Assembly: GCF_040807025.1 (NCBI RefSeq)
Contig: NC_090954.1
Location: forward strand, 1,622,001 to 1,686,000
Source: Struthio camelus
Taxonomy: Eukaryota > Chordata > Aves > Struthioniformes > Struthionidae
Direction: 5' to 3'
Length of the DNA: 64,000 nt
Each line of letters starts with the position of its first letter. The first letter of the stretch is position 1. Shown here one piece after another: positions 35,254 through 46,080 of the stretch. Made by a program: the position numbers and the translations under genes. Below the pieces are notes generated by a model. The model worked only from the letters and a program-made list of their open reading frames with translations, did not search any database and had not been told where the DNA came from.

Positions 35254-35493
35254 TTCTTCCCCGGCCATCTCGGAAACCGGGGCAAGAGAGTCTCCGTTTA
35301 GCCCTGCTTAAAGGTTATGTGAAATAATCCTTCAGTATTAAGAAAGGTCTTCGAGTCCTTCCACCGGGGAAGTTTTACCCAGGCCAGAGGTGCTGGTCGC
35401 AGCGGGTGCTCCCAGCGCCCGGCCGCCCCGCCAGGGCAGGCGTGAACAAGACCAGCGCGAACTCGCTTGGGACGCTCTCCTGTCATCCTGCTG

Positions 35494-35577
35494 GCTAGGT
35501 GCCTCTGTTAGGTTTGATTTTGCTAGGTGCCTCTGTTAGGTTTGATTTTGCTAGGTGCCTCTGTTAGGTTTGATTTT
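35494..35577 (+). repeat. Perfect 3 x 28 bp tandem repeat
   Basis: Three identical copies (35494-35521, 35522-35549, 35550-35577) of a 28-bp unit beginning GCTAGGTGCCTCTG and ending GGTTTGATTTT. The absence of divergence between copies means recent expansion or homogenisation, as in a minisatellite. It sits about 1 kb before exon 2 in intron 1. Confidence 0.95.
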
Positions 35578-36523
35578 TAACGCTGCCGCTTTTACGGGTT
35601 TGGACGTCGTGCCAGCTGCTCGCGTTAGCTGTTTACAGTTAGTGTTTTAGGCCGTAACCAAACGGTATGTAAAGTCTGCGTAAGGACTTACAGTTGTTCT
35701 CCAAAGACTCGTACTCTGTGCTGAAAATAATTATAGTAAATACAAACAGATGAAACTTACAGTATTTATTTTCAGTATTAAAGTTTTCGGAGAATAAGCA
35801 TCAGCTTTTTAAAGGGCTTGAAGCTAATAAAAGTTCTACTTTAGTTAGTTTTATTTATAAAACACTTTTTTTAAGAATCGTATTGAGCTTATTTCAAGAT
35901 TCACGAGTTGCATTGTAAGCTTAACTTACGCAAAGATAGCAAATTTTGTTATTTGCTGTGTTCTGTGGTGGAACGGACAGTAGCACAACATTTAGATTTT
36001 TGTCTGGTTGGTAGATACTAAATTTGAGAGTTAGCTTGGGAAATTTTGCAGCTCTCTATCCTGAGCGATGCATCTGAACCTCCCAGAGAGAGAGAGCAAA
36101 CCGGCTTGTAAAATGTCAGTTTTTCTTCCCCCTTTCCCTGCTCAAGATTTATTTAAAGACAACATAAAATTACCCTTTTCAAATTTGTAAATTGGTTACT
36201 ATAACAATTTCTTACTTGCTAAGATACAGGATGGAGCTGGGAGAGTGTATTGAGACAGATGTCTTGTGTTATAGTCTGATTCTGAGATGTAGTATGCAAA
36301 CTGACTTGCTGCTTAATCCAGGTTTAGCAAAGATTTTAAAAAACATTTTTTTGTTACCGGTGGGAATTAAAAAAGAAAAAAATGCCTAGCTTTGAGAGGG
36401 ACATAGCGTACGTCAGTTCATAACTTTGTTTGCTGTGCCTTCTTTCTCAAAGTAGCTAAACCAGGTTCACCGGATTAATGATTTAGACTCTTTTTGTGCT
36501 GTTATGAAAATATCCTTCCTGCG

Positions 36524-36554
36524 CTAACTTTAAATGCTTCTGATCTTTTTATAG
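36524..36554 (+). other. Intron 1 branch point and 3' splice site of NR3C1
   Basis: A CTAAC branch-like motif at 36524-36528 (branch A about 36527) lies 27 nt before the AG at 36554. It is followed by a short pyrimidine stretch (tctgatctttttatag). The position agrees with the known exon 2 boundary of NR3C1. Confidence 0.8.
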
Positions 36555-36568
36555 CTGATGTTAAAGTA
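36555..36568 (+). other. NR3C1: NR3C1 exon 2, 5' untranslated stub
   Basis: Fourteen untranslated bases lie between the exon 2 acceptor (tttttatag, AG at 36553-36554) and the initiator ATG. In known NR3C1 genes exon 2 also begins a short distance before the ATG, and all alternative first exons splice to this acceptor, so every transcript carries this stub. It contains an extra ATG (see the uORF entry). Confidence 0.9.
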
Positions 36569-36569
36569 A
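36558..36569 (+). other. Three-codon uORF (M-L-K-stop) overlapping the main start
   Basis: ATG TTA AAG TAA; the stop TAA shares its last A with the NR3C1 initiator ATG, giving a TAATG junction. The uORF ATG has a poor context (C at -3, T at +4), so leaky scanning or termination-reinitiation are both possible. It lies in the constitutive part of exon 2, so all splice forms should contain it. Translation is inferred, not shown. Confidence 0.6.
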
Positions 36570-37743
36570 TGGATTCCAAAGAATTGCTTAACTCCTCAGA
36601 TCAAGACGAAGCAAGGAAAAATGCGCTCATCAGTACCAAAGGAGGGATTGTGATGGACTTTCATCCACCCTTCAGGGGTGGAGCTACTGTACAAGCCCCT
36701 GGACCTACGTCTCCTCTCCCTGTGTCTTCTCAGTCAGATTCCAATCAGCAATCTGCTTTGGCTGACTTTTCAAAAGGATTAGTAAACAATGTGCCTCAGC
36801 CAGATCTTTCCAAGGCAGTATCGCTGTCAATGGGACTGTACATGGGTGAAACAGATGCAAAAGTGATGGGAAATGACCTTGGATTTTCGCAGCAGGGCCA
36901 AACTGGCATCTCTTCTGGAGAAACGGACTTCAGGCTCCTGGAAGAAAGTATTGCAAGCTTGAACAAGTCCTCTAGCTTGGCAGAGGACGCAAAGGGAGCA
37001 ATATCTTCCGAGGTGCCACTTGAGCAGGATTTTTCGGTCATGGCTAGCCGCAGTGTACCTTTAGAGTCAGGAACTTCAGTCCAAAGCCAAGTTGGCTCTA
37101 ATGGTGGCAACTTGAAATTATTCTCCGAAGACCAAAGCACCCTGGATATTCTCCAGGACTTAGAATTGCCACCAGTTTCACCTGGCAAAGAGCCAAATGG
37201 GAGCCCATGGAGGCTTGACCCACTGCTGGATGATGGCGGTTTGCTGTCCCCCATATCCGCAGATGAAGCGTTCCTCCTGGAGGGAAATCTGGGTGAAGAC
37301 TGCAAGCCTCCTATTTTACCTGACACTAAACCTAAAATTAATGACCGTGGTGACCTTTTACCCAGTCCCAAAATGCCAATGCCTCAAGTGAAGACGGAAA
37401 AGGAAGACTTCATTGAACTGTGTACTCCTGGCATAAAGCAAGAAAACATGGGCCCAATTTATTGTCAGGCAAATTTCTCTGGGTCTAATCTACTGGGTAC
37501 TAAAGTCTCTGCCATATCTATCCATGGTGTCAGTACCTCTGGGGGACAGATGTATCACTATGATCTAAATACTGCATCGCTCTCTCAGCAGCAGGATCAG
37601 AAACCAATTTTTAATATCATTCCATCTCTTCCTGCCGGTTCAGAAAATTGGAATAGGTGCCAGGGATCAGGAGATGAGACTCTAGCTCCTTTGGGAACGC
37701 TCAACCTTTCTGGCAGACCTGCTTTCTCTAATGGCTATTCAAG
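36569..37743 (+). CDS. NR3C1: Glucocorticoid receptor, coding exon 2 (N-terminal domain, residues 1-391; gene partial)
   Basis: NR3C1 is the cortisol/corticosterone-activated nuclear receptor; this exon encodes its intrinsically disordered N-terminal transactivation domain (AF-1/tau1). The translation starts [17 protein letters not shown] and is recognisable along its whole length, for example [17 protein letters not shown] (79-95), [22 protein letters not shown] (188-200, tau1 core), [14 protein letters not shown] and [11 protein letters not shown]. Proline-directed serines equivalent to human S203, S211 and S226 are at S204, S212 and S227. SUMO motifs are VKTE (K275) and IKQE (K290). The ATG is fixed by homology and has G at -3 and +4. 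The frame runs upstream into intron without another homologous Met. The exon ends in phase 2 (TCA AG|gtaatt), as in mammals; the exon 3-9 zinc-finger and ligand-binding parts are absent. The exon 2-encoded part, 391 residues, is close to the human length. Among the human alternative starts, M27, M86, M90, M98 and M331 have counterparts (M29, M88, M92, M100, M328), but M316 and M336 do not. The reading frame is intact, without frameshift or stop. Confidence 0.98.
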
Positions 37744-37749
37744 GTAATT
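37744..37749 (+). other. 5' splice site of NR3C1 intron 2 (CAAG|GTAATT)
   Basis: Coding similarity to GR stops after Asn-Gly-Tyr-Ser and is followed directly by GTAATT. The phase-2 break after TCA-AG is the same as in mammalian NR3C1, where exon 3 then supplies the Pro-Ser-Met-Arg-Pro-Asp stretch ahead of the zinc fingers. Confidence 0.93.
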
Positions 37750-37805
37750 AGTTTTTGTTGCTTTTATTAAAATACTGCAAGTATATTCAGCATGCATGCT
37801 GGCTT

Positions 37806-37822
37806 CCCCCCCCCCCCCCCCC
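37806..37822 (+). repeat. C17 homopolymer just inside intron 2
   Basis: Seventeen C residues begin 62 nt after the exon 2 donor. In the pre-mRNA this is a poly(C) tract of the kind bound by PCBP/hnRNP E proteins. A role in exon 2 splicing is speculative. Confidence 0.85.
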
Positions 37823-38773
37823 AAAAGCGGGTCATTTGTTATGTGTGACTGTCTACTCGGACATCATTGATGTGTAGTTACTATATAGTACAATAGTAAA
37901 TTTAACCAGGTGTTCAATTATAGGTACTGGAAAGAAAAGAGGAGGGGAGCTGGCATCCTTTTAAAAACAAAAATTGTAAGATATGACCTAAAAGGAAAAA
38001 CTGACTCTATGGTAGAAGGATGTGTACACGAGGCAGTATAGAGAAAAGTGTTTAAGCATATACAAAAGCTACTTTATTCTCAAGAATTAGAGGATCTATC
38101 ATGGTGGATTTTTTTTTTTCTAGTGTTACTTGAATGTTAAGCACAAAAATAACTTGGTTGCTGGGTGAATTTCTGGAGTTACATTTAAGCTGAACTAGAA
38201 TTTTAGCTTTGCTTGGAATTGCATTTACCCTACATGGACAGCAAGATTCCAAGTAGGAAATACTCAACAGTTTGTTTAAGAACTACGCTTAAAGAGAATT
38301 TTTGCAGTAAGGTTTAACTGTACCTTGAATAGAGCTGGAGGAGGGCTTTTTTATAGGTGGTTTTCTGAGAGGAAGGTACGTTAGGCAGAGGTAATTATTA
38401 TATTATTAATAGTATCAATTAATATTAAGTTACCGTCTAGTAGCATTTTCTAAAATTTGTTCACGTATATTTTCAATGGTTAAGTAAAATACTTTTCCTC
38501 TCCAGTAAAGAGAATAGTGGCAGTTTTCTCAATGGGTACACGCATATGTCTTGTCTCGCAGTCAGAGGACAGATTCTGATTTCGGTCCGGATGCCTATTT
38601 GTGTATTTTTCTTAGCTGTTATTTAACGTGTCCTTGCACAAGCGCTGTGTTTGGTCTCAATTGAGCAAGAGTTTTTGATTTGTTTCTGTGGAGCAGTAGT
38701 GAGAAAATGTCTCTAAAAATCAGTATGTGTAAAACCAGTGTAAAATTCTATTGAAATACCTGTCTTAACTTTG

Positions 38774-38803
38774 TTTTTATTGCCCAAGTTTTTATTGCCC
38801 AAG
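38774..38803 (+). repeat. 15-bp perfect tandem duplication
   Basis: Two adjacent copies of TTTTTATTGCCCAAG, a recent slippage-type duplication in intron 2. Confidence 0.9.
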
Positions 38804-39763
38804 TGACAGTCAGTTCCCAATTGTTAGCTGTCAGTCTGATTGCTGTCGTTACACGTTATTAGCTAGGTTTTCCCACGTTTGAAATGAGCTGTACAAGGAC
38901 TACTCGTTAGCTTCGGGAAGAAAACTTGCAAATCGGTTTCATTCCTAGATTTCTGTAGTAGTTCTTGATTTTTTGTAATAAAGATGCAGTTTTCTTTGGT
39001 GAAGGGTTTATAGCAATCTGTAATATAAAGAATCCAGAAAGGAAAATGAAGAATTGCAATGAAATTCCATTTCGCTATATGAATATTGAATGTGCCTTAT
39101 CTTATTATTTATTTTGACAAAGTAGGAGTCCTTTGTGCTAAACTTTTGCATAACCAGTTCATGATGTTTTTAGAGTGTGTTTGGCTTTTTGCGGGGTTTG
39201 TGGTGTTGTCAGCTTTTTTTGGTCTCAATATACTTTTAATGGCAGTCGCTTGAAAAATCTTTATCAAAGCAAGAAAATCTGTTTCTGAACTTGGGAGATA
39301 AATTTCAGTGTTTAAGCAGATTCCATATAGATAATGGAAACGTCTATTTGGATAATATTTCTGTGAATTTTGTGGTTTGTTTTTTCATTTTACAGAATTA
39401 TTCTGTTGGAACCAAATACATTCCTATCTGAATGGTTTCCAATAAAATGTTTGTCAGGCTTTTGGTGAATTTCACAAATACCATTTTTTACGTACTAGGT
39501 TTGTTGATGATGGTGTGATAAGAACCTGCTAAAGCTGCTAATGCGCACCAAATACATCTGATCCTGAAGTAAAAAGGACAGCAGTGCTAGATGTTATCGT
39601 AGTTTTTGCAAACAACATTGAACAGTGTGCTCAGAATGGTTTTATTGGGACTGACGAGATATTGATATGCAGGCATGTTGTGAAGAGTTAGCAGAAAGCC
39701 ACAGCAGAGGTGCTGCTGTAGAAGGAGCATCTGAAGCATTGTAGGCAAAAGTCTGCCTCAACC

Positions 39764-39792
39764 ACTGAACAGTGTTAGTAATTCTGTTCAGT
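39764..39792 (+). repeat. Inverted repeat with GAACAG/CTGTTC half-sites
   Basis: ACTGAACAG (39764-39772) and CTGTTCAGT (39784-39792) are perfect inverted copies separated by 11 nt. Each arm carries a steroid-receptor-like half-site (GAACA/TGTTC), but the spacer is not the 3 nt of a classical glucocorticoid response element. Confidence 0.6.
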
Positions 39793-42700
39793 AAGTGCTG
39801 ACGTTCTTGCTTTCTACAAGATTGTCTTACATATTAATGCTTTATTTTGCCTTATTTGAGATAATGGGTTCCTTTCTTACTTCAAAAAATGCGGAAAGAA
39901 TTTTGGGGGGAACTCCTAGCGTAGTTTTGCTTAAAAAAACGTTCATAGAAGCTGTTTTTGCTTACCAACCATTTTTTTTTAAATACTAAAACCACAATTG
40001 CGATTCTAAAGCCAATGTTGTTTGTTTTTGCTTTGGATGTTTTGTGTAAAATAGAGGCAACTCTATCTTCTTTCTTAACTATCTTGGAGAGGCTGATGAA
40101 TCCTGGGCTCCTGGTGTTTAAAACAGGAATCTTCCTTCTTCCTAAACCTTGTCAGAAACATTTGGTCTAAACTCAGTTAGTTTAACTTGATGTGTTGTGG
40201 ATTTGTCTTACAGAAGACCTAACAAAACTAGCATTCCCTCTGTTTGTTTCAGAAACAAAAGAACAGCTAACTGGCCAGGCTCCCGTGATCATCCGTCTGT
40301 AAGGATACTGATTCTGTGAGGTGAAGGCTGGGATCTTGAGAATTACTAAAATTGCATTTCCTGTAGGAAATATTTCCTGGTTTTGGTCATCTTATTTTAC
40401 TGCTCATAATGTGTTAATTATACATTAAACATATGTGAAGAAAAGCCACAGTTCTGTTCTAGTGTTGAGATAGTATTTAATCTTACTGATTTCATGAAAA
40501 AATATAGTATCTCTGTACAGACACAGTCTTGAATTGATGACATGTAATCTTTGAGTGTTTTTATATCTGATGGAAATGCAGCGTGCTGTCTTTAATGAGA
40601 TCAGCGATAATCAGGGCTGAGAAAAATACCCAGTTTGCCTATGAACAGTAGAAAGTATTCCAGAGTTAATGCAGCTAGTTAATGCTTGTGCTAACGTGCA
40701 GAAAAACCTTAGAGCTGTGCAGCTCAGTATTTTAAAAGGTAATATTCAAAATCTGCTCGAGTTGCAGGAAAACTTTCAAAAATTTAGGACAGCTTTATTC
40801 TGGAGTTACTTTGGTGAGATCTCTGATCTGGATAAGTAAACTGTTGATCAATCCGAATGAACCAAATTAAGAAAAAGAATAAGAGAAAAAAAGTAGGACA
40901 ACAGAAAAATCTGCATTAGACTTTTTTTTTTTTTTTTTTTAGTAGAAGAAATGGGGCAGTATCTGGAGGAGGAATAAAACAAACTGAAAGTATTTGGTAA
41001 ATGTTTCACTGAAGAATTTGAGGTTTTGATGGTATCTATCCCTAATCTGATATTATTTGTGATTTATTCCACGGATGCCAGTGAAATTTGTTAAACTTCA
41101 AGGAAATAATTTTAGCAATATACACTTTATAAAACTCTTGAGTGGTATATACATTAAATCCATTGCTCAAGTTTTTTATTCCTCTGACTTCCTGGAGATG
41201 TGGCTTATGGTGGTGGAATGAAAGATAATAAGAAACAACACAGCAACACAGATTTTTTTTTTTTTTAATTGCTTAGCCTACAGCCAGAATTTACAAAAAC
41301 TGGGCCCCGTTGGCAGTGTTACAGCTTCTAGTATTACATTTGAAATCATTCCTAGTATTTAAGCTTGAGGGGGATAAGGATCATTAAGGAAGTTTAAGAA
41401 AGGACAAGAGAGAGAGAATATTTAAAAAAAAAAAAAAAGGGAGGGGGGAAGTTTTTTCTGATCAGTTGTACTGAAAAGCCTTTAAAGCCTTTCTTCTAGG
41501 AAAAGTTACCTTTTCTTTATGCCTGTTTAGCTGGGATTCTTTTTTGGAGGCAGACATTTTACTAGAAGGAAGGGGGGGTGGAAGTGATCCTTTGCTAGAA
41601 ATGGTAAAGGTCAGTTGTCCCTTTGTCTTACCTCATTGTTTGGGCTTGGCTCTTGGCCAAGGCCAGTGGCTTGGCAGGATTGAACCTAGTACTTTAAATG
41701 TTGTCTGACTCAGCAGTATGTAATGTATGGCACATGCTGAAATGTGTTCTTTTTTTTTTTTTTTTGTTAATGCCAAAATAAAAGTATTAAATAGACTTGT
41801 TATTTGGAGGGAGTGCTTTGGGTATCGATAGTATATACTGAGATTTGTCAGCTTAATGGAATGTTGTACTTGGTTTTTGAATCTTTGAAATAGACAACCA
41901 AAAGAGCTTTATTTTTTTGGCAGAAAGGATTGAACCAGGAATGTCCTGGAGCATGCGAAATACGGCGCTATAAAACTCAGAATACTTAGATAAATGATAG
42001 TTCATGCAAGATCAAGTCTACTTTTCCTCATTTTAGCTGACTTATTCAGCTCATTGATAACTGAGTAGTTGTCAGCTAGCTAGTAGGTATTCCCCCTATA
42101 TTTCCTCTGTTAAGCCTAGTTCTAGTTTGTAGAAAACAAGTTGGTTTTTGTTGCCTGTTGTGAATTTCTTTTTTATCCATCTTAATAATTGAAATTTATA
42201 TGGTGCCTCATTGTACTTTTCTGTTGGCAGTAACAGCAAAAGTATAGTTTTAAACCAGTTCTATTCATGAATCTTTTTATGAAAGTGAAATATATGATGT
42301 AGCAGTTGCACAAGGTATATATTTACTGTATTAAAGGTGACTGTCTTACACTGTGTGAGTAAATTGTGTTGAGGATGCAAATTCCCCTCTTTTCCTATTA
42401 CTGCTATTCTGATAATGAAAAGATTGACTATTATTCTATGCATGTATGTAACTGTAAACTACATTTTAAAAGGTTACCAAGTCCTCCTCTCTCCCTAGGT
42501 CCCCCTTTCTAGCCACCATCCAGCAGGTATGCTTTTGGTGATTCCCTCTAAACTGCCTAGCTTCAAACAGTGAAAAATGTAAAACCTTGCTGTTGCTATC
42601 TTTAATATAATGCTTATAGCAAAAGTTTGACTACTTACAGTTTTACGTTAGGCAAAATCAAGATACGTTTTTTCTCTTGTTTCCATGTGGAAGCAGGTAT

Positions 42701-43105
42701 TGCTCTTCACCTTTACCAGTGGCGGTTCAGTATCTCATGTCCATAAGTATTGTTCACTAGTACGTATGCTTGATCTGGCTTGGTTTCCAAGGCAGTTGTT
42801 GTTTCAGCAATTAACACTCTACAGTTAATCCAAAGTATGATGGGAAAGGTGGTTCTCATACCAGTGTTTGTTTAGGCTTAAGTAAGGATATCTTCCACAA
42901 CTTTTTCACTATCTAGTTCATCAGATGTAGTTCAGCAGAATGGGTTTTGTGTTCTTTGATTAGTGCGACTCCTCGTACATGCTCGTTGCACAAATTTAAG
43001 CCAAAGTCCTTTACGTTTTCTTCCTTATTGATATATAGCATTCCTTCAAGAAAGGAATTATCTGTTAATTTCATTAGCCTTTTACCTATTGTAAGCTAGT
43101 CATTT

Positions 43106-43140
43106 TATATATATATATGTATGTATGTATGTATATGTAT
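43106..43140 (+). repeat. (TA)n(TGTA)n microsatellite
   Basis: An alternating TA run passes into four TGTA/TATG units in intron 2. Confidence 0.85.
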
Positions 43141-44285
43141 AAAACAATTTTTTCAGTAGTGTGCAGCTTCTGGATCTTTTCAGGATGCTTCAGAAAGATC
43201 AAATGTTGGTATTTCAGTCTGAAATGAGATCTGCAGAATTTTTCGTAGGGCGTTTTGTTAAATCTCCTTACCGATGAGCTGAGCAACACCTATGCTCTTA
43301 GCATTGGTTGTTATGATTGGTGTCTTATCCACAAGTCTTACAGGAAGAGGGTAAGTGCTCAACACTCACAAGCTTGTCTTGGAGAAAATGAGCATATGTT
43401 TCTTGATAATAACTTTTATTCTTCTCCAAAACCCCTTCCTTGTGGAATATGGCAAGGCATATTTACATTTACACTTTGTTTTAGGGCAGATTCAGGCTGC
43501 CCGAGTACATACCCTACCACTGATGTGCTAGTATAACATTAGAATTTACAGATTTTGCAAACAGTTTCAATGTCATTAGTCTTGACATAAGCAAAGTATC
43601 AATAAACTCCTGCTTATAACTTGGGTTGAAAACAACTTTATGGGGCTTTTTTGTGTTATTGAAATAACTGAAGCGGTGTGTAGTCTGTAGCATACAAAAA
43701 TTAACTTTAAAATGTTTTCATAAAATTTTTAACTTGTAGCTGTTCTTTGAAACACAGAAACAAATACATATGTGGAAAAAGGTAGTTTCTGGAAAGAATA
43801 TTTAACTGTATGGTCCACTGTACAACAAGTCCAGAGAGCTTGTTGTGTTAAACTATCTTTGGCTTTATAGCCTTTGTCTCCCTGAGCCTGGCAGTATACT
43901 CAAATTTAATTTTGTAATTTACTGAAGCATTAATGTATTACTTTGTTGCGTATACAGATTATTTGCATTGTTTTCAAAACAGAGTTTTCTTGACTGATTC
44001 ACTATAGTATGAAATCCGTTTATAATACAGCATTTGCTTAAAGAGCCAAGACACTTGTAGACCAGGAGTTAATCCTGTTCTGGCTTCTGGAAATAATAAG
44101 ATACTGTCAGTTGATAACCTCATCCCCAGGGGATAGAAATGAACCAATACAGCTGGAAGAGCTGACACACTTAAAACTTTTTTTTTAAAATAATTTCTCT
44201 CAGCTCATTGTCTTGGCACTGACTTCATGTCAACTATTTTCAAACATCTGTAGGAAAAATTTAAACAAAACAATTACAGTTACTC

Positions 44286-44310
44286 TGTGTGTGTGTGTGT
44301 GTGTGTGTGT
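44286..44310 (+). repeat. (TG)12 microsatellite
   Basis: About 12 perfect TG units in intron 2; potentially polymorphic and Z-DNA-prone. Confidence 0.95.
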
Positions 44311-46059
44311 ATGTGAGGGTGAGAGAAATGGTGATTACTGCTTTGCCAGTCCCCTACGCTGGAATCTAAACAGTCGTTAACCCGTAATAGCTGTGTTTCT
44401 TCATGATTATGTTGTCAGGGGAGTGCACAGACAGTACTCCGTGAGCGTCTCGGAGCACTTGGGTGTCGCAGGCTGAATTGTCTGGGAAGCGAAAGACTAA
44501 GGACATGCCACTCTCCCTGCGTTTCTGTAGGCATACAAGAAGGTGCAGGTAGTCCCCCCTAACAAGTCCACTGTTGCGAATTACTGTGGTAATTGGAGGG
44601 GTGAGTAATTGTTCTTCCAGGAGTAGTGTATTGGGTTTGGAGCACAGTTGAGTACAGTTAGTCAGTCTCCTAGAGTTGTCCTTCTTACCTCCTGTTTTCT
44701 ACAAAGAAGGTGTAATGTTGCAGGCATGCTTCCTATATCCCTGACTGATGTTAATCAGCTAAAACTAACCTCTGCCATGGTGTGTGATTTTTCTTTTTTT
44801 TTTCTTTTTATTTTTCTTTTTTTTTAACAGAGTTCATTCTTTCTTGGTTGAAACAGTGTCTTTATGTGTTCAAGTTACATGCTGTGTTGCTTGAAATATA
44901 ATTATATGTAATATGTGACAAAATATATTCCCTCGACTTTTGCAGCCTACACCCATAGATTCCTCACGCGTCCCCTCTAGGTGTCCTAAAGGTGCGTTTT
45001 GGCAGCAGCAATAGGATGTAAGTGTAGTTTCACGTGATCTTGTTCAGAGAGAGGTAATGCTGGGTAACATGTGGAGTTTAATTTTATAATGTAGATGGTG
45101 TCAGTTTTTCATGCTGCTCTTAAAAACTGAGAATCAAGTTTAGCTTCTGGGACATTGTTACTTATCCAGGATACCATGTTCAATAATAGATTATTATAGT
45201 AATAGTTTCTTAAATTAACAATCACGACAGTTGCGTGACGCTCTGGAGGAAATGGTGCTCGTCAAAAGCTGTCTTGGCGGCTTCTTATTGACTATGATAC
45301 AGACTAAATTAAGAATGTAGTTGGCTGCTACAGAAACAAACTGTTTTAATGAAAACTTTGGGTTCCACCTGAATTGTTGGAGCTCTCGCTCCATATTAAG
45401 GTTCTCTAGAAAACTACAATTCCAGTGCCCTTTCAAATTAATATCAGATAAGATGTGAATAGTTTGTTGTGAAGATGCAGCTTCCACTTTTTGATCAAAA
45501 ATTTTTTAATTCTCCTGAGATCTCAAAGGCAGAATTGCTTTTGGGGAAGGATTTCCAAAATAATAGTGATATCTTTCTTGAATTGAATTCATTGCCACTG
45601 TAATTTAGTTAAGAAACTGAGTTCCACATTAGATCTTACAATAATACATTCTTCATGCTATTTGTAATAGGTTTTACAGTTGTTGTGTGTGTCAGAAAGC
45701 AGCTGGAGATCACAATCATATTTATGCATCGTGGTCACACAAGATTTAATGTGAAGCTTCTTAGTAGCAGGGCACAATTTACTCCTGTGTTGCTTTATTC
45801 AGATATTTCAGATTCCACGTTGCTTTCCTTTTCGTGACAATAAGTTTTAAGTAAGTACGTACTGTTCAGGGTTCTAATTTGATTTTTAAGAAGGAGACAT
45901 AGGTCACAAACAAGTAGTCTGCCTCATAAAACACTGCTTGTGAAATTTGGGAAACTCATTGTCCTGCCAGATGAGAATGCATAATTAAATATCAATGAAC
46001 AATGTACCTTATCAAAATAAGCAAATAGTAGATGTGATTTTACAGTTTTGTGGCCTAAT

Positions 46060-46080
46060 TTGTTTTGTTTTGTTTTGTTT
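46060..46080 (+). repeat. (TTTTG)4 pentanucleotide repeat
   Basis: Four TTTTG-type units in intron 2 followed by a T-run. Confidence 0.8.

Larger units (their letters stand above)
32640..35260 (+). promoter_or_regulatory. Proximal CpG-island promoter region of NR3C1
   Basis: This roughly 2.6 kb block is extremely GC- and CpG-rich, densest between about 33,040 and 34,620, while both sides are AT-rich. It ends 1.3 kb upstream of exon 2. In mammals the proximal NR3C1 CpG island holds several alternative untranslated first exons (1B-1H) that all splice to exon 2, and this region is the positional counterpart. No TATA box is evident. GC boxes (e.g. GGGGCGGGG at 34041-34049, CCCCGCCCC at 33117-33125) and a CCATTTTG YY1-like site (33911-33918) fit a TATA-less housekeeping-type promoter. 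Exact start sites cannot be read from sequence. Long stop-free frames here reflect base composition, not genes. Confidence 0.85.
34319..36554 (+). other. NR3C1: NR3C1 intron 1 (if the donor at 34319 is used)
   Basis: The first kilobase is CpG island; the rest, from about 35.6 kb, is AT-rich and shows no exon. It contains the CGGGA repeat, T/G homopolymers, a C13 run, a 28-bp triplicate, and a normal branch point and acceptor at the end. The length, about 2.2 kb, fits the compact promoter-to-exon 2 spacing known for NR3C1. Confidence 0.55.

Noticed and set aside
36494..36568. In-frame ATG upstream of the GR start (25 extra codons)
   Set aside because: It lies upstream of the exon 2 acceptor, so it is intronic and not part of the mRNA.
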